Positions 32,044 through 40,620 of a stretch of DNA of 64,000 nucleotides are shown here, piece after piece. Position 1 is the first letter of the stretch. Every line of letters begins with the position of its first letter. The position numbers and the translations under genes were made by a program. The notes beneath the pieces are model-generated. The model was not told the DNA's origin, did no database searches, and worked only from the letters and a program-made list of their open reading frames with translations. Where the stretch lies: NCBI RefSeq assembly GCF_014203095.1, contig NZ_JACHIG010000005.1:1-64000 (forward strand). The letters are read 5' to 3'. This DNA is from Prosthecobacter vanneervenii (lineage in GTDB: Bacteria; Verrucomicrobiota; Verrucomicrobiia; Verrucomicrobiales; Verrucomicrobiaceae).

Positions 32044-33411
32044 TCAAAACTCCCAGTGCAGGCGCGCCCCAAACACATGCACCGGGCCGCGATCGCGATT
32101 GTAGGCTGGATTCATGGCAAACTGGTAGTCAAAGGCCAGATGCAGCCATGAGGCCACGGCGATGTCGTAGTAGGTTTCGATGATCTTCTCCGCGCCATAG
32201 GACAGCGTGCCGTCTCCCACCAGGATGCCATTACCTCCCTGCTGATGGTAGGCCGCATGCACGCTGGAGATCGCGTTGACGATGCCCGCCATCGCCAGCG
32301 TGTCCGCCGGGCGGTTCCAGGACTTGCCTTTGACGCTGATGCCCAGGGAGGCTGAGCTGTCCACATCGGTGAAGGACCAGGCCTCATCTTTGCCATTGCT
32401 CCAGCCGAGACGGGTGAAGATGCCCACGCCATCCGCGATCTCCTGATCCGCATTCAGGCAGACGCCATACTTCAGGCGATAGGCGCGGCTGTTGGTGATG
32501 TCTGCCGGCCGGATGGGATTGGCCAGCGTCTGCTGAAAGCTGCCCATGTGTGCGCGGTTGGCATACATCAGAAGACGCACCGCTCCGGGACGCCCGCCGA
32601 GCTGATGCTTGTGCTCCAGCTCCAGCACCTGCGCCCAGGCTTTGAACACATGCGGGTCCATGGCGATGCCGTTGGACACATTCGGCACCTGAAAGAAGCC
32701 GTAGCGCAGCACCCAGTCCGTCAAGTACAGCTCCACCGCCCCGCCGGTGGTAAAGCCCAAGCTGTCCGCCGGATAGTCCCATGCGCCATTCGCCATCAGG
32801 CTCCAGTTCATGAACTGCGTGCGCGCGTCATTGGCATACGCATTGCCGTCAAAAATGTCCTTCGCACCAAAGCGGCCCAGCGTGACCACGAGGCGGGACT
32901 TGTGCTGCCTGCCTTTGAGAAAGAGCGAACCCGAGGGGGCATCGTCCATCTCGCTGCCAAAACCAAAGGTCTGGCGGATGAAAGCGCGTGAGATGTTGCC
33001 ATTGGGCTCGCTGGTGCCTTTGCGAAAGGCTTCGCCGTTCGGAAAGCCCGCCATGCCGAGTGCATTGCTCATGCCATAGCCCTGCCACATCATCCCATCC
33101 AGATGCATCTCCGCCCCCTCCCACAGCCGCAGGCCGAATAGGAGGTCCAGCGAAACCGTCTGCCGCATCTGCGGTGCGGAGTTCAGGCTGTCCTGCCCGG
33201 CGTAGGGCGAGCGGATGCCCGTGTGCCCCTGCAGCACATTGGTGTTCTGCATATGGATGCTCCAGTTTTCCACATCCGCCGCAGCAGCCTCTGGGCTCAC
33301 CGCAGGCGCAAGCAAGCCAGGAGCCTGGTGAGCATGCCCCGGACAACAACAGGACAGCGCTGCCAAAATGACAAGACGACGAACAGGGAAAGCCTGGAAG
33401 GAAACAATCAT
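32044..33411 (-). CDS. OprB-type carbohydrate porin (outer membrane)
   Basis: 455 residues with a cleavable signal (RRLVILAALSCCCPGHAHQ) and a beta-barrel. The C-terminal residue is phenylalanine (RLHWEF), as needed for BAM insertion. Typical OprB words: GRFGAKDIFDGNAYANDARTQFMNWSL, SLGISVKGKSWNRPADT, ETYYDIAVASWLHLAFDYQF and NPAYNRDRGPVHVFGARLHW. It lets sugars diffuse across the outer membrane. A strong palindrome 33-60 bases upstream of the start suggests substrate-linked regulation. No sugar kinase or transporter lies alongside. Confidence 0.92.
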   Translation of the reverse strand: MIVSFQAFPVRRLVILAALSCCCPGHAHQAPGLLAPAVSPEAAAADVENWSIHMQNTNVLQGHTGIRSPYAGQDSLNSAPQMRQTVSLDLLFGLRLWEGAEMHLDGMMWQGYGMSNALGMAGFPNGEAFRKGTSEPNGNISRAFIRQTFGFGSEMDDAPSGSLFLKGRQHKSRLVVTLGRFGAKDIFDGNAYANDARTQFMNWSLMANGAWDYPADSLGFTTGGAVELYLTDWVLRYGFFQVPNVSNGIAMDPHVFKAWAQVLELEHKHQLGGRPGAVRLLMYANRAHMGSFQQTLANPIRPADITNSRAYRLKYGVCLNADQEIADGVGIFTRLGWSNGKDEAWSFTDVDSSASLGISVKGKSWNRPADTLAMAGIVNAISSVHAAYHQQGGNGILVGDGTLSYGAEKIIETYYDIAVASWLHLAFDYQFAMNPAYNRDRGPVHVFGARLHWEF

Positions 33412-33443
33412 GGGCGCGTTGGGGTGGATGTTTTTTCACAGCC

Positions 33444-33471
33444 TGCAAAATTAGTCCAGACTAACTTTGCA
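33444..33471. promoter_or_regulatory. 28-base near-perfect palindrome upstream of the porin gene
   Basis: TGCAAA, one unpaired base, TTAGTC, a 2-base centre, GACTAA, one unpaired base, TTTGCA: two 13-base arms with a single mismatched position (33450 and 33465). It lies 33 to 60 bases before the porin ATG (33411). TTAGTC..GACTAA is in the style of GntR-type operators; the family is a guess. Confidence 0.6.
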
Positions 33472-33595
33472 AGATTCACAACCGCGTATCAGCCTCCGAC
33501 CGCGCACGGGCGATTACATTTTTCCATCAATCCTCCACGCCTGGGCGCTATGCCTATCTGCCAGACCGCCTCAGCGTAGGATCCCATCTGCACAC

Positions 33596-33630
33596 AAAAA
33601 ATCCGCAGAGGCCTCATGACCTCTGCGGAT
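33596..33630 (-). terminator. Intrinsic terminator of the secreted hypothetical gene
   Basis: ATCCGCAGAGG (33601-33611) pairs perfectly with CCTCTGCGGAT (33620-33630) around an 8-base loop. On the minus strand it is followed by five T (33596-33600). It sits about 20 bases after the minus-strand stop at 33651. The clearest intrinsic terminator in the window. Confidence 0.85.
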
Positions 33631-33650
33631 GGATGCACTGGGCTGTTGGA

Positions 33651-34199
33651 TTACTTGCCGGTGGCCACGACCACTCCATTCAGGTCCACAATCGAGACGC
33701 TGGTGATGGTGGAGCCAGGGGTGCAGTAGATCTGAGAGGTGCCGGTGGCGCTGCCGCCGGTCACAGTCATGGAACCGCCGAGGAACGGATAGAAGGTGCC
33801 ACCCGCGCCATTGACGACGATGAAGAGAGGCGAGCCGTCAGTGGTGCTCAGAGAGCTCACCGAAACATCCACCGTGATCAGAGAGAGCGTGGGATAGTAG
33901 GGATCAATGCGATAGGTACCGCCGCAGTTCGGAGTGGTGCCATTGTAGCTGCTGGCGGTGAAGGTCAGCGTGCCGGTGACCAGCGGCTGCACAGGCGTGC
34001 TGGGGATCGGAGGCAGCACCACAGGCGTCGTTGATTTTTTGCCGCCACCACCGCCGCCACCACCTGTGTTTGTGGCTCCTTTGCTGGTGCCTGGGATGGG
34101 ATCTGTCGCGCCATTTTTGGCCTGGGCGATGGAGGAGAAGAGCAGGCCGCTGAGCGTGAGGCATGCCATCAGCTTCTGAACGGGGAGGATGTGTTTCAT
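33651..34199 (-). CDS. Secreted hypothetical protein with Gly/Lys linker
   Basis: 182 residues. Signal peptide (QKLMACLTLSGLLFSSIAQAK) then a low-complexity G-rich linker with two lysines and a serine/threonine-proline stretch. A beta-rich C-terminal domain contains two cysteines (PNCGG and QIYCTPG) that could form a disulphide. No recognised family. The layout suggests an exported, possibly envelope-attached beta-sandwich. It has its own terminator (33596-33630) and is preceded by a hairpin-bearing leader, so it is probably monocistronic. The small single-domain size and Gly linker resemble many PVC secreted proteins of unknown role. Confidence 0.8.
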   Translation of the reverse strand: MKHILPVQKLMACLTLSGLLFSSIAQAKNGATDPIPGTSKGATNTGGGGGGGGKKSTTPVVLPPIPSTPVQPLVTGTLTFTASSYNGTTPNCGGTYRIDPYYPTLSLITVDVSVSSLSTTDGSPLFIVVNGAGGTFYPFLGGSMTVTGGSATGTSQIYCTPGSTITSVSIVDLNGVVVATGK

Positions 34200-34235
34200 A
34201 TGCTTGTTGGTTTCGGTGTTAATGCTGACTTTTTC

Positions 34236-34257
34236 TCATCACCAACCGCGGTGATGA
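34236..34257. promoter_or_regulatory. Hairpin in the leader of the secreted hypothetical gene
   Basis: TCATCACC (34236-34243) pairs with GGTGATGA (34250-34257) around a 6-base loop, 37-58 bases upstream of the minus-strand start at 34199. No T-run on either side in the right orientation. The rest of 34200-34372 shows nothing else recognisable. Confidence 0.4.
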
Positions 34258-34372
34258 ATGACATGTGAATTAATATTCCCACGACAGCGAAACCGGAAGC
34301 ACATGACCGTAACGTGGCTGTTACCATCCTTCCAAACTGTTACGCTTTGCTCCTTGCGCAGGAGCGCTGCGC

Positions 34373-35590
34373 TTAAAACCGCACCGTGAGCTGCACTGCC
34401 AGCATGTGGGAGAGCGGCTCGTGGGTGACGTTCTCGTGCTGCAGGCTGTACTGCAGTTTGAGCTGGGTGTGCGCCGTCATGCGGAAGCCCACGGCGGCAT
34501 CCACGCGCCACATGTCTGGAAACCACGGCGAGCTGCCGCCTGCTCCGTCAGACATTCTCGAAAAATGCATCTGGTTCCAGCGCAGCGCACCAAAGAGCTG
34601 CGGGGTAAACTTGTACTTGGCCTCAATGTAATAACCCAGCGTGTCGGCATTGCCGGCATTCGGCACCTGAAACCGTGCCTCAAAGACCTCCGCCCAGATC
34701 TGCAGATGATGCCACGCAAAGCTGATGTCCTGCGCGATCACCTGCTGGTGATAATCCCCCGGCCCTGTGCCTGGAGGCTGTGTGGCAAACGCATGTCCCA
34801 CCAGATAAGCGCCCTCACTGTAGGAGAGGCCCAGATTCCATGCCTGATCCGGGCGGACGCCAATACGCGCGCTGAGCGTGGGATGTGCGAAATTCATGTT
34901 CCGCAGCTCCCAGGATTCGGGACGCGATGACAGGCTGGAGTTCTTGATCTCCGCCGCATAATCAAACTTGCCCAGCATGCCAGAAACAGACGCCCCTGTG
35001 GCATAAGACGGTCCCCACACGACCGGGTTGTAGTCGTAGCGGTCATCCGTGGCCCCGGAGAGAAACTGCTTCGCCGAGGCGGGGATCTCGGCGTCATAGA
35101 TGGCGGTGAAGTTGTCATACAGCATCGGCGCATTGATGAACGGATTTTCCCACGCCAGATGGCGGCCCACCCAGTTGCCCACCACGGTGGCAAACTTGCC
35201 CACCTGGAAATTAAAGCGCCCGTCTTTCCATGGTGTGAGGCGCAGTGCGTATTCATCCAGGCGGAGCTGCGTGGTGTTGTCCCGTGGATTAAAACCACGG
35301 TCAAAGCGTGACTGCACAAAGCCATACAGATGCTCCCCCATCTGCACATCGGCAAACAAGATGAGGCGCGGATTGAAGAAGTCGCGCCGGGAGGTGAAGA
35401 TCGAACCCAGCGGCGTGCCGCTGAAGCGATAGGCCTCCAGATTGGCCAGTCCGCTGATCTTTCCATGCACGTCACCATCAAGGATGCTGAACGCCGAGGC
35501 CTCCTCCACGCGATCGAGAATGTCCTCGGCATGAGCACAGGCACCGCAGACGAGCAGCAGGGAGAGAAGGATGACAAGCAAACGACTCAT
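34373..35590 (-). CDS. Outer-membrane beta-barrel protein, last gene of the cupredoxin operon
   Basis: 405 residues with an N-terminal signal (LLVILLSLLLVCGACAHAE) and alternating beta-strands, ending in phenylalanine (AVQLTVRF), as for BAM-inserted barrels. Motifs such as FNPRLILFADVQMGEHLYGFVQSR, GKFATVVGNWVGRH and IWAEVFEARFQVPNAG suggest a porin-like 16-18-strand barrel. The exact family is not recognised. It overlaps the sensor kinase gene by four bases. The operon context (regulator, cupredoxin, kinase) suggests it handles the same signal or substrate, perhaps metal or small-molecule passage. Confidence 0.8.
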   Translation of the reverse strand: MSRLLVILLSLLLVCGACAHAEDILDRVEEASAFSILDGDVHGKISGLANLEAYRFSGTPLGSIFTSRRDFFNPRLILFADVQMGEHLYGFVQSRFDRGFNPRDNTTQLRLDEYALRLTPWKDGRFNFQVGKFATVVGNWVGRHLAWENPFINAPMLYDNFTAIYDAEIPASAKQFLSGATDDRYDYNPVVWGPSYATGASVSGMLGKFDYAAEIKNSSLSSRPESWELRNMNFAHPTLSARIGVRPDQAWNLGLSYSEGAYLVGHAFATQPPGTGPGDYHQQVIAQDISFAWHHLQIWAEVFEARFQVPNAGNADTLGYYIEAKYKFTPQLFGALRWNQMHFSRMSDGAGGSSPWFPDMWRVDAAVGFRMTAHTQLKLQYSLQHENVTHEPLSHMLAVQLTVRF

Positions 35591-37338
35591 GATGATGACG
35601 CCGCAGTGGCGAGGAGAAAGGTGGCTTCAAATTCGGTCCAGCCCGGCGCAGAGCGCACGAGGCGCAGCTCGCCGCCATGCAATCGCGTCAGCTCACGCGC
35701 CAGGTCCAACCCCAGCCCATGTCCGGGTGTGCCCTCATTGGCTGCAGCGCGGTGGAAGCGCTCAAAGATATGTGGCTGCGCCTGCTGCGGGATGCCGTCG
35801 CCGCTGTTTCCCACGCTCAGGCATACTCGTGTCTGCTCCACCCTGGCGGCAATGCAGATGCGCCCGCCGCGCTCGTTGTACTTCCAGGCGTTCTCCAGCA
35901 GGTTTTGCAGAATGATGGAGGTGTAGCGCTTCTCCCCCTGGATGTGCAGCCCTGCAGGCACGTCCATCTCCACCTCTACATCCGCAGCATCTGGCAGCAC
36001 GCTCAGGTCATCCGCCAGTGAAGCGACGAGCTGCGAGAGATCCACGCTCTCCATATCCAGCCGCAGCCTGCCCGCATCCATGCGCGAGAGCAGCAGCAGA
36101 TCATGGATCATGCTGGTGAGCCGCACGGTCTGGCGGATCAGCGCCTCGATCTCCTCCCGCGACTGCGCAGAGAGCCCCGGCTGCTGCAGCAGCTCCTCCA
36201 GCCCGGCGCGCAGCACGGTCACCGGTGTCTTCAGCTGATGGGAGGCATCCGCTGAAAAACGCACCGAGCGCTGCAGCTCCACACTCGTCATCACCAGCGC
36301 AGCCTCGGCCTGCTCACGCCCGGCGAAGTTCACCGCAGAATCCAGCGCCAGCTTTTCCACCGGCACGGAGAGCCGTGCAGCGATGACATGACTGGCCGCC
36401 AGCCCCAGCAGCAGCAGCAGCCCGCCTGCGGTGAGAATCTGCCAGCGCAGCTGCTGCAGGCGCTGCATGGACGGCGCCAGCGAATGCAGGCTGACCTCAA
36501 ACGCAGGCATAAACATCGAGCCTGGATTCAGCCGCGTGAGAAACGCCTGATGTGGCACCCCCTGAACATCGATCTTCAAACTGCTGATCGCAGCATCTGG
36601 CAGTGAGAGCGCCTCGGCCACCTTCCAAGCCAGCGCAGAAGCCCCTGCTGGATCCACAAGCGCCGGACTCATCCGCCCATCCACCCAAATCGCCCGCTGG
36701 GTGCCCGCATCCTGCGGCTGGTCGGCAAAAGGTTTGAAGCCCAGCACCAGCGCCGCAATGACCTCGTGCGTCTCCGTGGAAATGACCGGCGCGGCGATCA
36801 CGGCATCCACCGTCTCAGCCCCCTCGGCATCACGGCGCAGCAGATAGCCGGTCTGCTGCGTCGCTGGCACCTGCTTGAGCGTCAGCCGGGCTTCCTCCTC
36901 TTCACTGAGCCTTCCCACATTCTCTTCCGGCGGCGGTTTGATCACCTGGCCGCTGGCATCGAGAAAGCGGTAAAAGGTCGCATGCAAGATGCCCACCTCA
37001 TCCGCCGCATCCATGACGTCCCGCAATTCATCGCGAGCGCTCGGGTAGAGCAGATCCAGCGCGTTGTCCTCCAGCGCGGCATGAATGCGCGGACGGTGCA
37101 CCAGCGTCTTGCAGCGTTCCGCCAGCGCCGTATGCCTCAGCTCCTGCAGCCGGTGCATGGCCGCCAGTTCATTGACATAGGCCAGCCTCGAAGCCTGCTC
37201 GGTGTCGCTCACCACCCGGCGCTCTGCGACATATAAAACCACCGCAGTGAGCCCCACCACCACCAGCATCATGCCCACGAGCAGACGCGAGCGAAAGCCC
37301 GCCACATCCTGCCTTGGCTGCTGTGCTGCTTTGCTCAC
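35587..37338 (-). CDS. Sensor histidine kinase
   Basis: 583 residues. A first membrane helix (RLLVGMMLVVVGLTAVVLYV) is followed by a periplasmic sensor of about 260 residues. A second helix comes near 305-325 (ILTAGGLLLLLGLAASHVIAA). Then come HisKA with phospho-acceptor H in SADASHQLKTP (about 367) and a HATPase domain with N-box NLLENAWKYNERGG, GDGIP and GHGLGLDLAREL. No canonical HAMP sequence is obvious. It overlaps the cupredoxin gene and the outer-membrane gene by four bases each, so translation is coupled. The pair with the OmpR-type regulator forms a two-component system. The ligand is not identifiable. Confidence 0.92.
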   Translation of the reverse strand: MSKAAQQPRQDVAGFRSRLLVGMMLVVVGLTAVVLYVAERRVVSDTEQASRLAYVNELAAMHRLQELRHTALAERCKTLVHRPRIHAALEDNALDLLYPSARDELRDVMDAADEVGILHATFYRFLDASGQVIKPPPEENVGRLSEEEEARLTLKQVPATQQTGYLLRRDAEGAETVDAVIAAPVISTETHEVIAALVLGFKPFADQPQDAGTQRAIWVDGRMSPALVDPAGASALAWKVAEALSLPDAAISSLKIDVQGVPHQAFLTRLNPGSMFMPAFEVSLHSLAPSMQRLQQLRWQILTAGGLLLLLGLAASHVIAARLSVPVEKLALDSAVNFAGREQAEAALVMTSVELQRSVRFSADASHQLKTPVTVLRAGLEELLQQPGLSAQSREEIEALIRQTVRLTSMIHDLLLLSRMDAGRLRLDMESVDLSQLVASLADDLSVLPDAADVEVEMDVPAGLHIQGEKRYTSIILQNLLENAWKYNERGGRICIAARVEQTRVCLSVGNSGDGIPQQAQPHIFERFHRAAANEGTPGHGLGLDLARELTRLHGGELRLVRSAPGWTEFEATFLLATAASSS

Positions 37339-37973
37339 GGAAAATTCACTCGCAGCGCAGCTCCGCTGCCGAGGGTGATGGGTTTCTCCAATGTCGTGCG
37401 GCTGCTGATCCAGGCCTTGAGCTTGTAGTTCCCTGCGGGCAGGTTGCTCAGCTTGAAGCTCCCATCTGCCTCGCTCACCACAAAGTAGGGCGTGTCCAGC
37501 ACGAGGATGATGCCGCGCATGTGCTCATGGATGTCGCAGCGCAGCGTGATGAGTCCTGCCTTGTCCAGCAGCTGCGAAGGGATCGGCGTCTCGTCAGAGC
37601 GGTAGCGGCCCAGGTCGAAACGCTTGGCCGGTGAAAACGAAAACACATTGTGGTAGGTGTCATCGAGATTTGGAAACTCCACCTTGGTGCCTGTCTGCAC
37701 TGGCAGCAGCGTGGGCGAAAACATGAAGTCCTTCTGGATCACCTGCTTGACCGGCGGCGCGGCCGGTTTGGGAAAAGCGCCTTCGAGGTACACCACCGCG
37801 AGCGGCGGGTTGGTGGACATGACACCGCCCCTGGTCACGATCTCGTAGCGCTTGTTCATCACCGGCGTGGACCTCGTCTTGGGCAGGGCCACCTTTCCTT
37901 CCACCACAGATTGAGCCAGCGCGCCGCAGGGCATCAGGAGTAACAAGGCCAGCCAGAAAATTGCAGCGTTCAT
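37335..37973 (-). CDS. Secreted amicyanin-like cupredoxin with regulatory beta-sandwich tail
   Basis: 212 residues with a signal peptide (IFWLALLLLMPCGALAQS). A cupredoxin domain keeps all likely type-1 copper ligands: His108 (DTYHNVF), Cys146, His149 and Met152 (CDIHEHM). The C-x2-H-x2-M spacing is that seen in amicyanin. The C-terminal part (ADGSFKLSNLPAGNYKLKAW) is a carboxypeptidase-regulatory-like beta-sandwich. Similar proteins are called methylamine-utilisation (MauL-like), but no MauA/B is here. It lies between the response regulator and the sensor kinase genes, so it may be the periplasmic copper/redox partner of the kinase. That is inference. Confidence 0.88.
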   Translation of the reverse strand: MNAAIFWLALLLLMPCGALAQSVVEGKVALPKTRSTPVMNKRYEIVTRGGVMSTNPPLAVVYLEGAFPKPAAPPVKQVIQKDFMFSPTLLPVQTGTKVEFPNLDDTYHNVFSFSPAKRFDLGRYRSDETPIPSQLLDKAGLITLRCDIHEHMRGIILVLDTPYFVVSEADGSFKLSNLPAGNYKLKAWISSRTTLEKPITLGSGAALRVNFP

Positions 37974-38014
37974 GCGTTTTCAAAATGGGTGCTTTTAAAA
38001 TGAATCAGGCTTCT

Positions 38015-38692
38015 TCAGCCCTGCGCCTTGATCATGTAGCCGACGGCGCGGATGGTGTGAATGAGGGGATGGTCAAAGCCGGCATCCAGCTTCTTGCGCA
38101 GCCGCACGATGAAGATCTCCACGGTGCGCGTGTCATAGCCATGATCCCGCTGCCACACGCGGTCGCACAGCTCGGTGCGTGAAAAGACCCGCCCCGGCTC
38201 CGCCATCAGCACCTGCAGCAGCTCAAACTCGCGCGGCGAAAGCGGAATCTCCTCCCCTGCACGCGTGACGCGTCTGCGGTGCACATCCAGCAGGAGATCG
38301 CCCACCTTCAGCAGATCGCCGGCCTCCGGCGTGGCTGCTCTGCGCCCCAGCGCCTCCACGCGCGCCACCAGCTCATCCATCGAGAAGGGCTTGCCCAGAT
38401 AATCATCCGCACCGGCTTTGAGCCCTTTCACGCGATACTCCACCTCGCCGCGTGCCGTGAGGATGAGCACCCGCGCAGGGCACTGTTTCTGCCGCAGCTG
38501 CGACAGCACGCTGAAGCCGTCCAGCGTGGGCAGGTTCAGATCCAGCACGATGAGATCGGGCGGATCCAGCAGCGCGAACTTCAGCCCCTCCGCCCCATCA
38601 TGCAAAGCGCTGGCGGCATGCCCGTTCCTCGTCAGTGCCGAGCAGATATGCCGGGCCAGCTGACGTTCATCCTCGATCACCAATATGCGCAT
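38015..38692 (-). CDS. OmpR/PhoB-family response regulator
   Basis: 225 residues. Receiver domain with acidic pair ED (IEDE), phospho-acceptor Asp51 (LIVLDLNLP) and the conserved lysine in DDYLGKPF. A winged-helix output domain follows with PLSPREFELLQVLMAEPGRVFSR and RTVEIFIVRLRKKL. First gene of a four-gene operon. The product should be phosphorylated by the kinase encoded two genes downstream and bind direct repeats at target promoters. An inverted repeat immediately before its start codon (38700-38724) is noted separately. Confidence 0.95.
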   Translation of the reverse strand: MRILVIEDERQLARHICSALTRNGHAASALHDGAEGLKFALLDPPDLIVLDLNLPTLDGFSVLSQLRQKQCPARVLILTARGEVEYRVKGLKAGADDYLGKPFSMDELVARVEALGRRAATPEAGDLLKVGDLLLDVHRRRVTRAGEEIPLSPREFELLQVLMAEPGRVFSRTELCDRVWQRDHGYDTRTVEIFIVRLRKKLDAGFDHPLIHTIRAVGYMIKAQG

Positions 38693-38699
38693 GAATATG

Positions 38700-38724
38700 A
38701 CGGTATTTTCCCGAAAAATACCGT
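38700..38724. promoter_or_regulatory. 10-bp perfect inverted repeat just upstream of the regulator start
   Basis: ACGGTATTTT (38700-38709) and AAAATACCGT (38715-38724) with a 5-base loop, ending seven bases before the ATG at 38692. It would cover the ribosome-binding region if folded in the mRNA, or serve as an operator. It also lies 14 bases after the stop of the upstream pyruvyltransferase gene, so a terminator function is possible but no T-run follows. Confidence 0.5.
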
Positions 38725-38737
38725 ACTTATCTGATTC

Positions 38738-39985
38738 TCAGCCCACTGACAAGCATCCCTTCACCACGCCCATGCTGGCGGCAAATTTGGCCATCACCAG
38801 CTCGCGTGCCTTGGCGGCTTTCGCCTTGGAGCCCTCGGGATCTTTCGCCATCGCGAGCACGGCGGCAGCCACCTTTGCCACCTCATCTTCTTTATCGAGG
38901 TCAAAGAGCCACTCACCCAGGCCAATGTCGCGCCACATGTAGCCCTTGCTGGTCTGCTCGGCCCAGCGGCACACAATGGCAGGGATGCCATTGCCGATGC
39001 ACATGATGGGGCTGTGCATCTCATGACCAAACAGCCCGGCGCTGCGGCGGTAGGTGCTGATGGCCTCGTCCGTAAGCCAGTAGCTCTCCCGCCATACCAC
39101 GCGCGCCTTCACTTCTTCCGGCAGCTTGTCATAGAGCATCTCCTTGCCCACCTTCATCTGCGTCTTGTCCTCCGGGCAGAGCAGTATCTTGAGATCGGTG
39201 TTCTTGATCACGCTCACGATGGCATCCAGCAGCGGCTTGCCGTCGTGGTCCATCATGGCCTTGTTGCGTGCGTCCTTCTTCTCATCGATGGTCGCCTTCT
39301 TCTCCGGCAGTGTCCAGTAGGGCGTGTTGCGCAGACGCGGGATGCAGCAGAGGAATTTCCCCTGCTCCAGTCCGTGCTCCTTCAGAAAGGCCTCGGCCTT
39401 CGCGTCATCCTTCAGGTCGACGGCGAAGGCTCCATCCGGCCCGTACTCCATGCGCGGGCAGGTGCAGCCCATCTTCCTTGCCAGCTCCAGGGAAACGGAA
39501 TCGCGGAAATACACAAACTTTGCGCCGCTGAGCACATCCACCGTTTTCACCTGCGGCTGCGTCTTGCTCTTGGAGCTCTGCTGACCGGAGAAGGTGATGC
39601 CGTACACACCATAGGGCTTGCCCGTGGCCTGGCTCCATTTCACCACATCCGCCTGCGCCACCAGCGAGGGGCCGGAGCCGTGCAGGAGGAAATCGCATTC
39701 CTCAAAGGCCTTCTTCACCGCCTCTCCCTGGATCACCTGCACCTTCGGGAAACGCGCCGCCAGCATCTCGGCCACGCCATTGTCCAGCTTGCTCGGCCAC
39801 AGGCGCACCTCCACCTCCGGCAGGTGCTTCTCCAGCAGCGCCAGCACACCCGGCGTGTGGCCGATGTCGCCAATGTTCACCGTCTGCCACGACGAGCGCA
39901 GGATGAGCCTCTTCGGCTTTTCGGCGGCAATGGCGGAGATGAATGGCAGGGCGGCGGCGGAGCGGATGAAATGGCGGCGGTTCAT
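38738..39985 (-). CDS. Polysaccharide pyruvyltransferase-family protein with Tat-like signal
   Basis: 415 residues. The N-terminus [21 protein letters not shown] has the twin-arginine motif of a Tat signal. The mature protein shows the pyruvyltransferase (PS_pyruv_trans) plan: [17 protein letters not shown] near the start, a G-S-G-P loop in [26 protein letters not shown]-type strand-helix and [18 protein letters not shown] near the end. Family members add pyruvate to glycans or are sugar-binding relatives. Export through Tat would put it outside the cytoplasm, odd for a PEP-dependent enzyme, so the function may differ. Divergent from the cytochrome lipoprotein gene. Confidence 0.82.
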   Translation of the reverse strand: MNRRHFIRSAAALPFISAIAAEKPKRLILRSSWQTVNIGDIGHTPGVLALLEKHLPEVEVRLWPSKLDNGVAEMLAARFPKVQVIQGEAVKKAFEECDFLLHGSGPSLVAQADVVKWSQATGKPYGVYGITFSGQQSSKSKTQPQVKTVDVLSGAKFVYFRDSVSLELARKMGCTCPRMEYGPDGAFAVDLKDDAKAEAFLKEHGLEQGKFLCCIPRLRNTPYWTLPEKKATIDEKKDARNKAMMDHDGKPLLDAIVSVIKNTDLKILLCPEDKTQMKVGKEMLYDKLPEEVKARVVWRESYWLTDEAISTYRRSAGLFGHEMHSPIMCIGNGIPAIVCRWAEQTSKGYMWRDIGLGEWLFDLDKEDEVAKVAAAVLAMAKDPEGSKAKAAKARELVMAKFAASMGVVKGCLSVG

Positions 39986-40087
39986 GTTTGAATGGTTTTA
40001 GCGCAAAGAGCGGCTGAAAGGCAATCCCTCAAAAAAGAAGCAGACATGCGTATTGCGCACGGCCCAGCTCCGTACTCCTGTATGCTC

Positions 40088-40549
40088 ATGAACATCCGCC
40101 GCCTCCCTGCCCTGCTCTGCGTCCTTGCTCTTGCCTCCTGCGCCACGCCTCCTGATTCGGAGACCAAGCCGCTGGGCGAGAACGTGCTGAGCCAAGAAGC
40201 CATCCATGCCGCCAGGCATGGCCCTGTCGATTTCGCAGCACATGTGAAGCCGGTGCTGGAGGCCAAGTGTGTGATGTGCCACAACCGCCAGGCGCTGCCC
40301 GGCCATATCAGTCTGGCCAGCCACAAGGAAGCCCTGCGCACCAAGGCCCTTGGCACCTACATCGTCCCCGGCCATCCGGAGACCAGCCTGATGGTGGTCA
40401 ATGTGAAGACCGTGCACCAGAAAGTCAGCGTCATGCCCGCCGTGGGCGAGCGCCTGACCGCTGATGAATACGCCATCATCAACAAGTGGGTGAAGGAAGG
40501 CGCGGCCTGGCCTGCGGGCAAGGCGGGCACTTTGAAGATCATCCGCTGA
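40088..40549 (+). CDS. Lipoprotein with single-haem cytochrome c domain
   Basis: 153 residues from the ATG at 40088 (40082 is an alternative in-frame ATG). A lipobox LASC follows a hydrophobic signal. A haem motif CVMCH is near residue 64 (LEAKCVMCHNRQALPGH), and a late methionine in KVSVMPAVGE could ligate the iron. It fits the PVC-type cytochrome c fold. It is probably a membrane-anchored electron carrier. Divergent from the pyruvyltransferase-like gene; a 71-base gap then leads to the DapA-family gene. No partner oxidoreductase is evident. Confidence 0.82.
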   Translation: MNIRRLPALLCVLALASCATPPDSETKPLGENVLSQEAIHAARHGPVDFAAHVKPVLEAKCVMCHNRQALPGHISLASHKEALRTKALGTYIVPGHPETSLMVVNVKTVHQKVSVMPAVGERLTADEYAIINKWVKEGAAWPAGKAGTLKIIR

Positions 40550-40566
40550 ATCACATTTTCAGATAG

Positions 40567-40583
40567 TCGGCATTCGGATTTCG
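40567..40583. repeat. Partial copy of the dispersed repeat
   Basis: Seventeen bases identical to 11537-11553, in the gap between the cytochrome lipoprotein and the aldolase-family gene. Too short to prove by itself, but the shared words and intergenic position fit the family at 11470-11566. Confidence 0.5.
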
Positions 40584-40620
40584 TCTTGGTGCGCATGGCG
40601 GTGCGTGCTCTACTGCCCCC

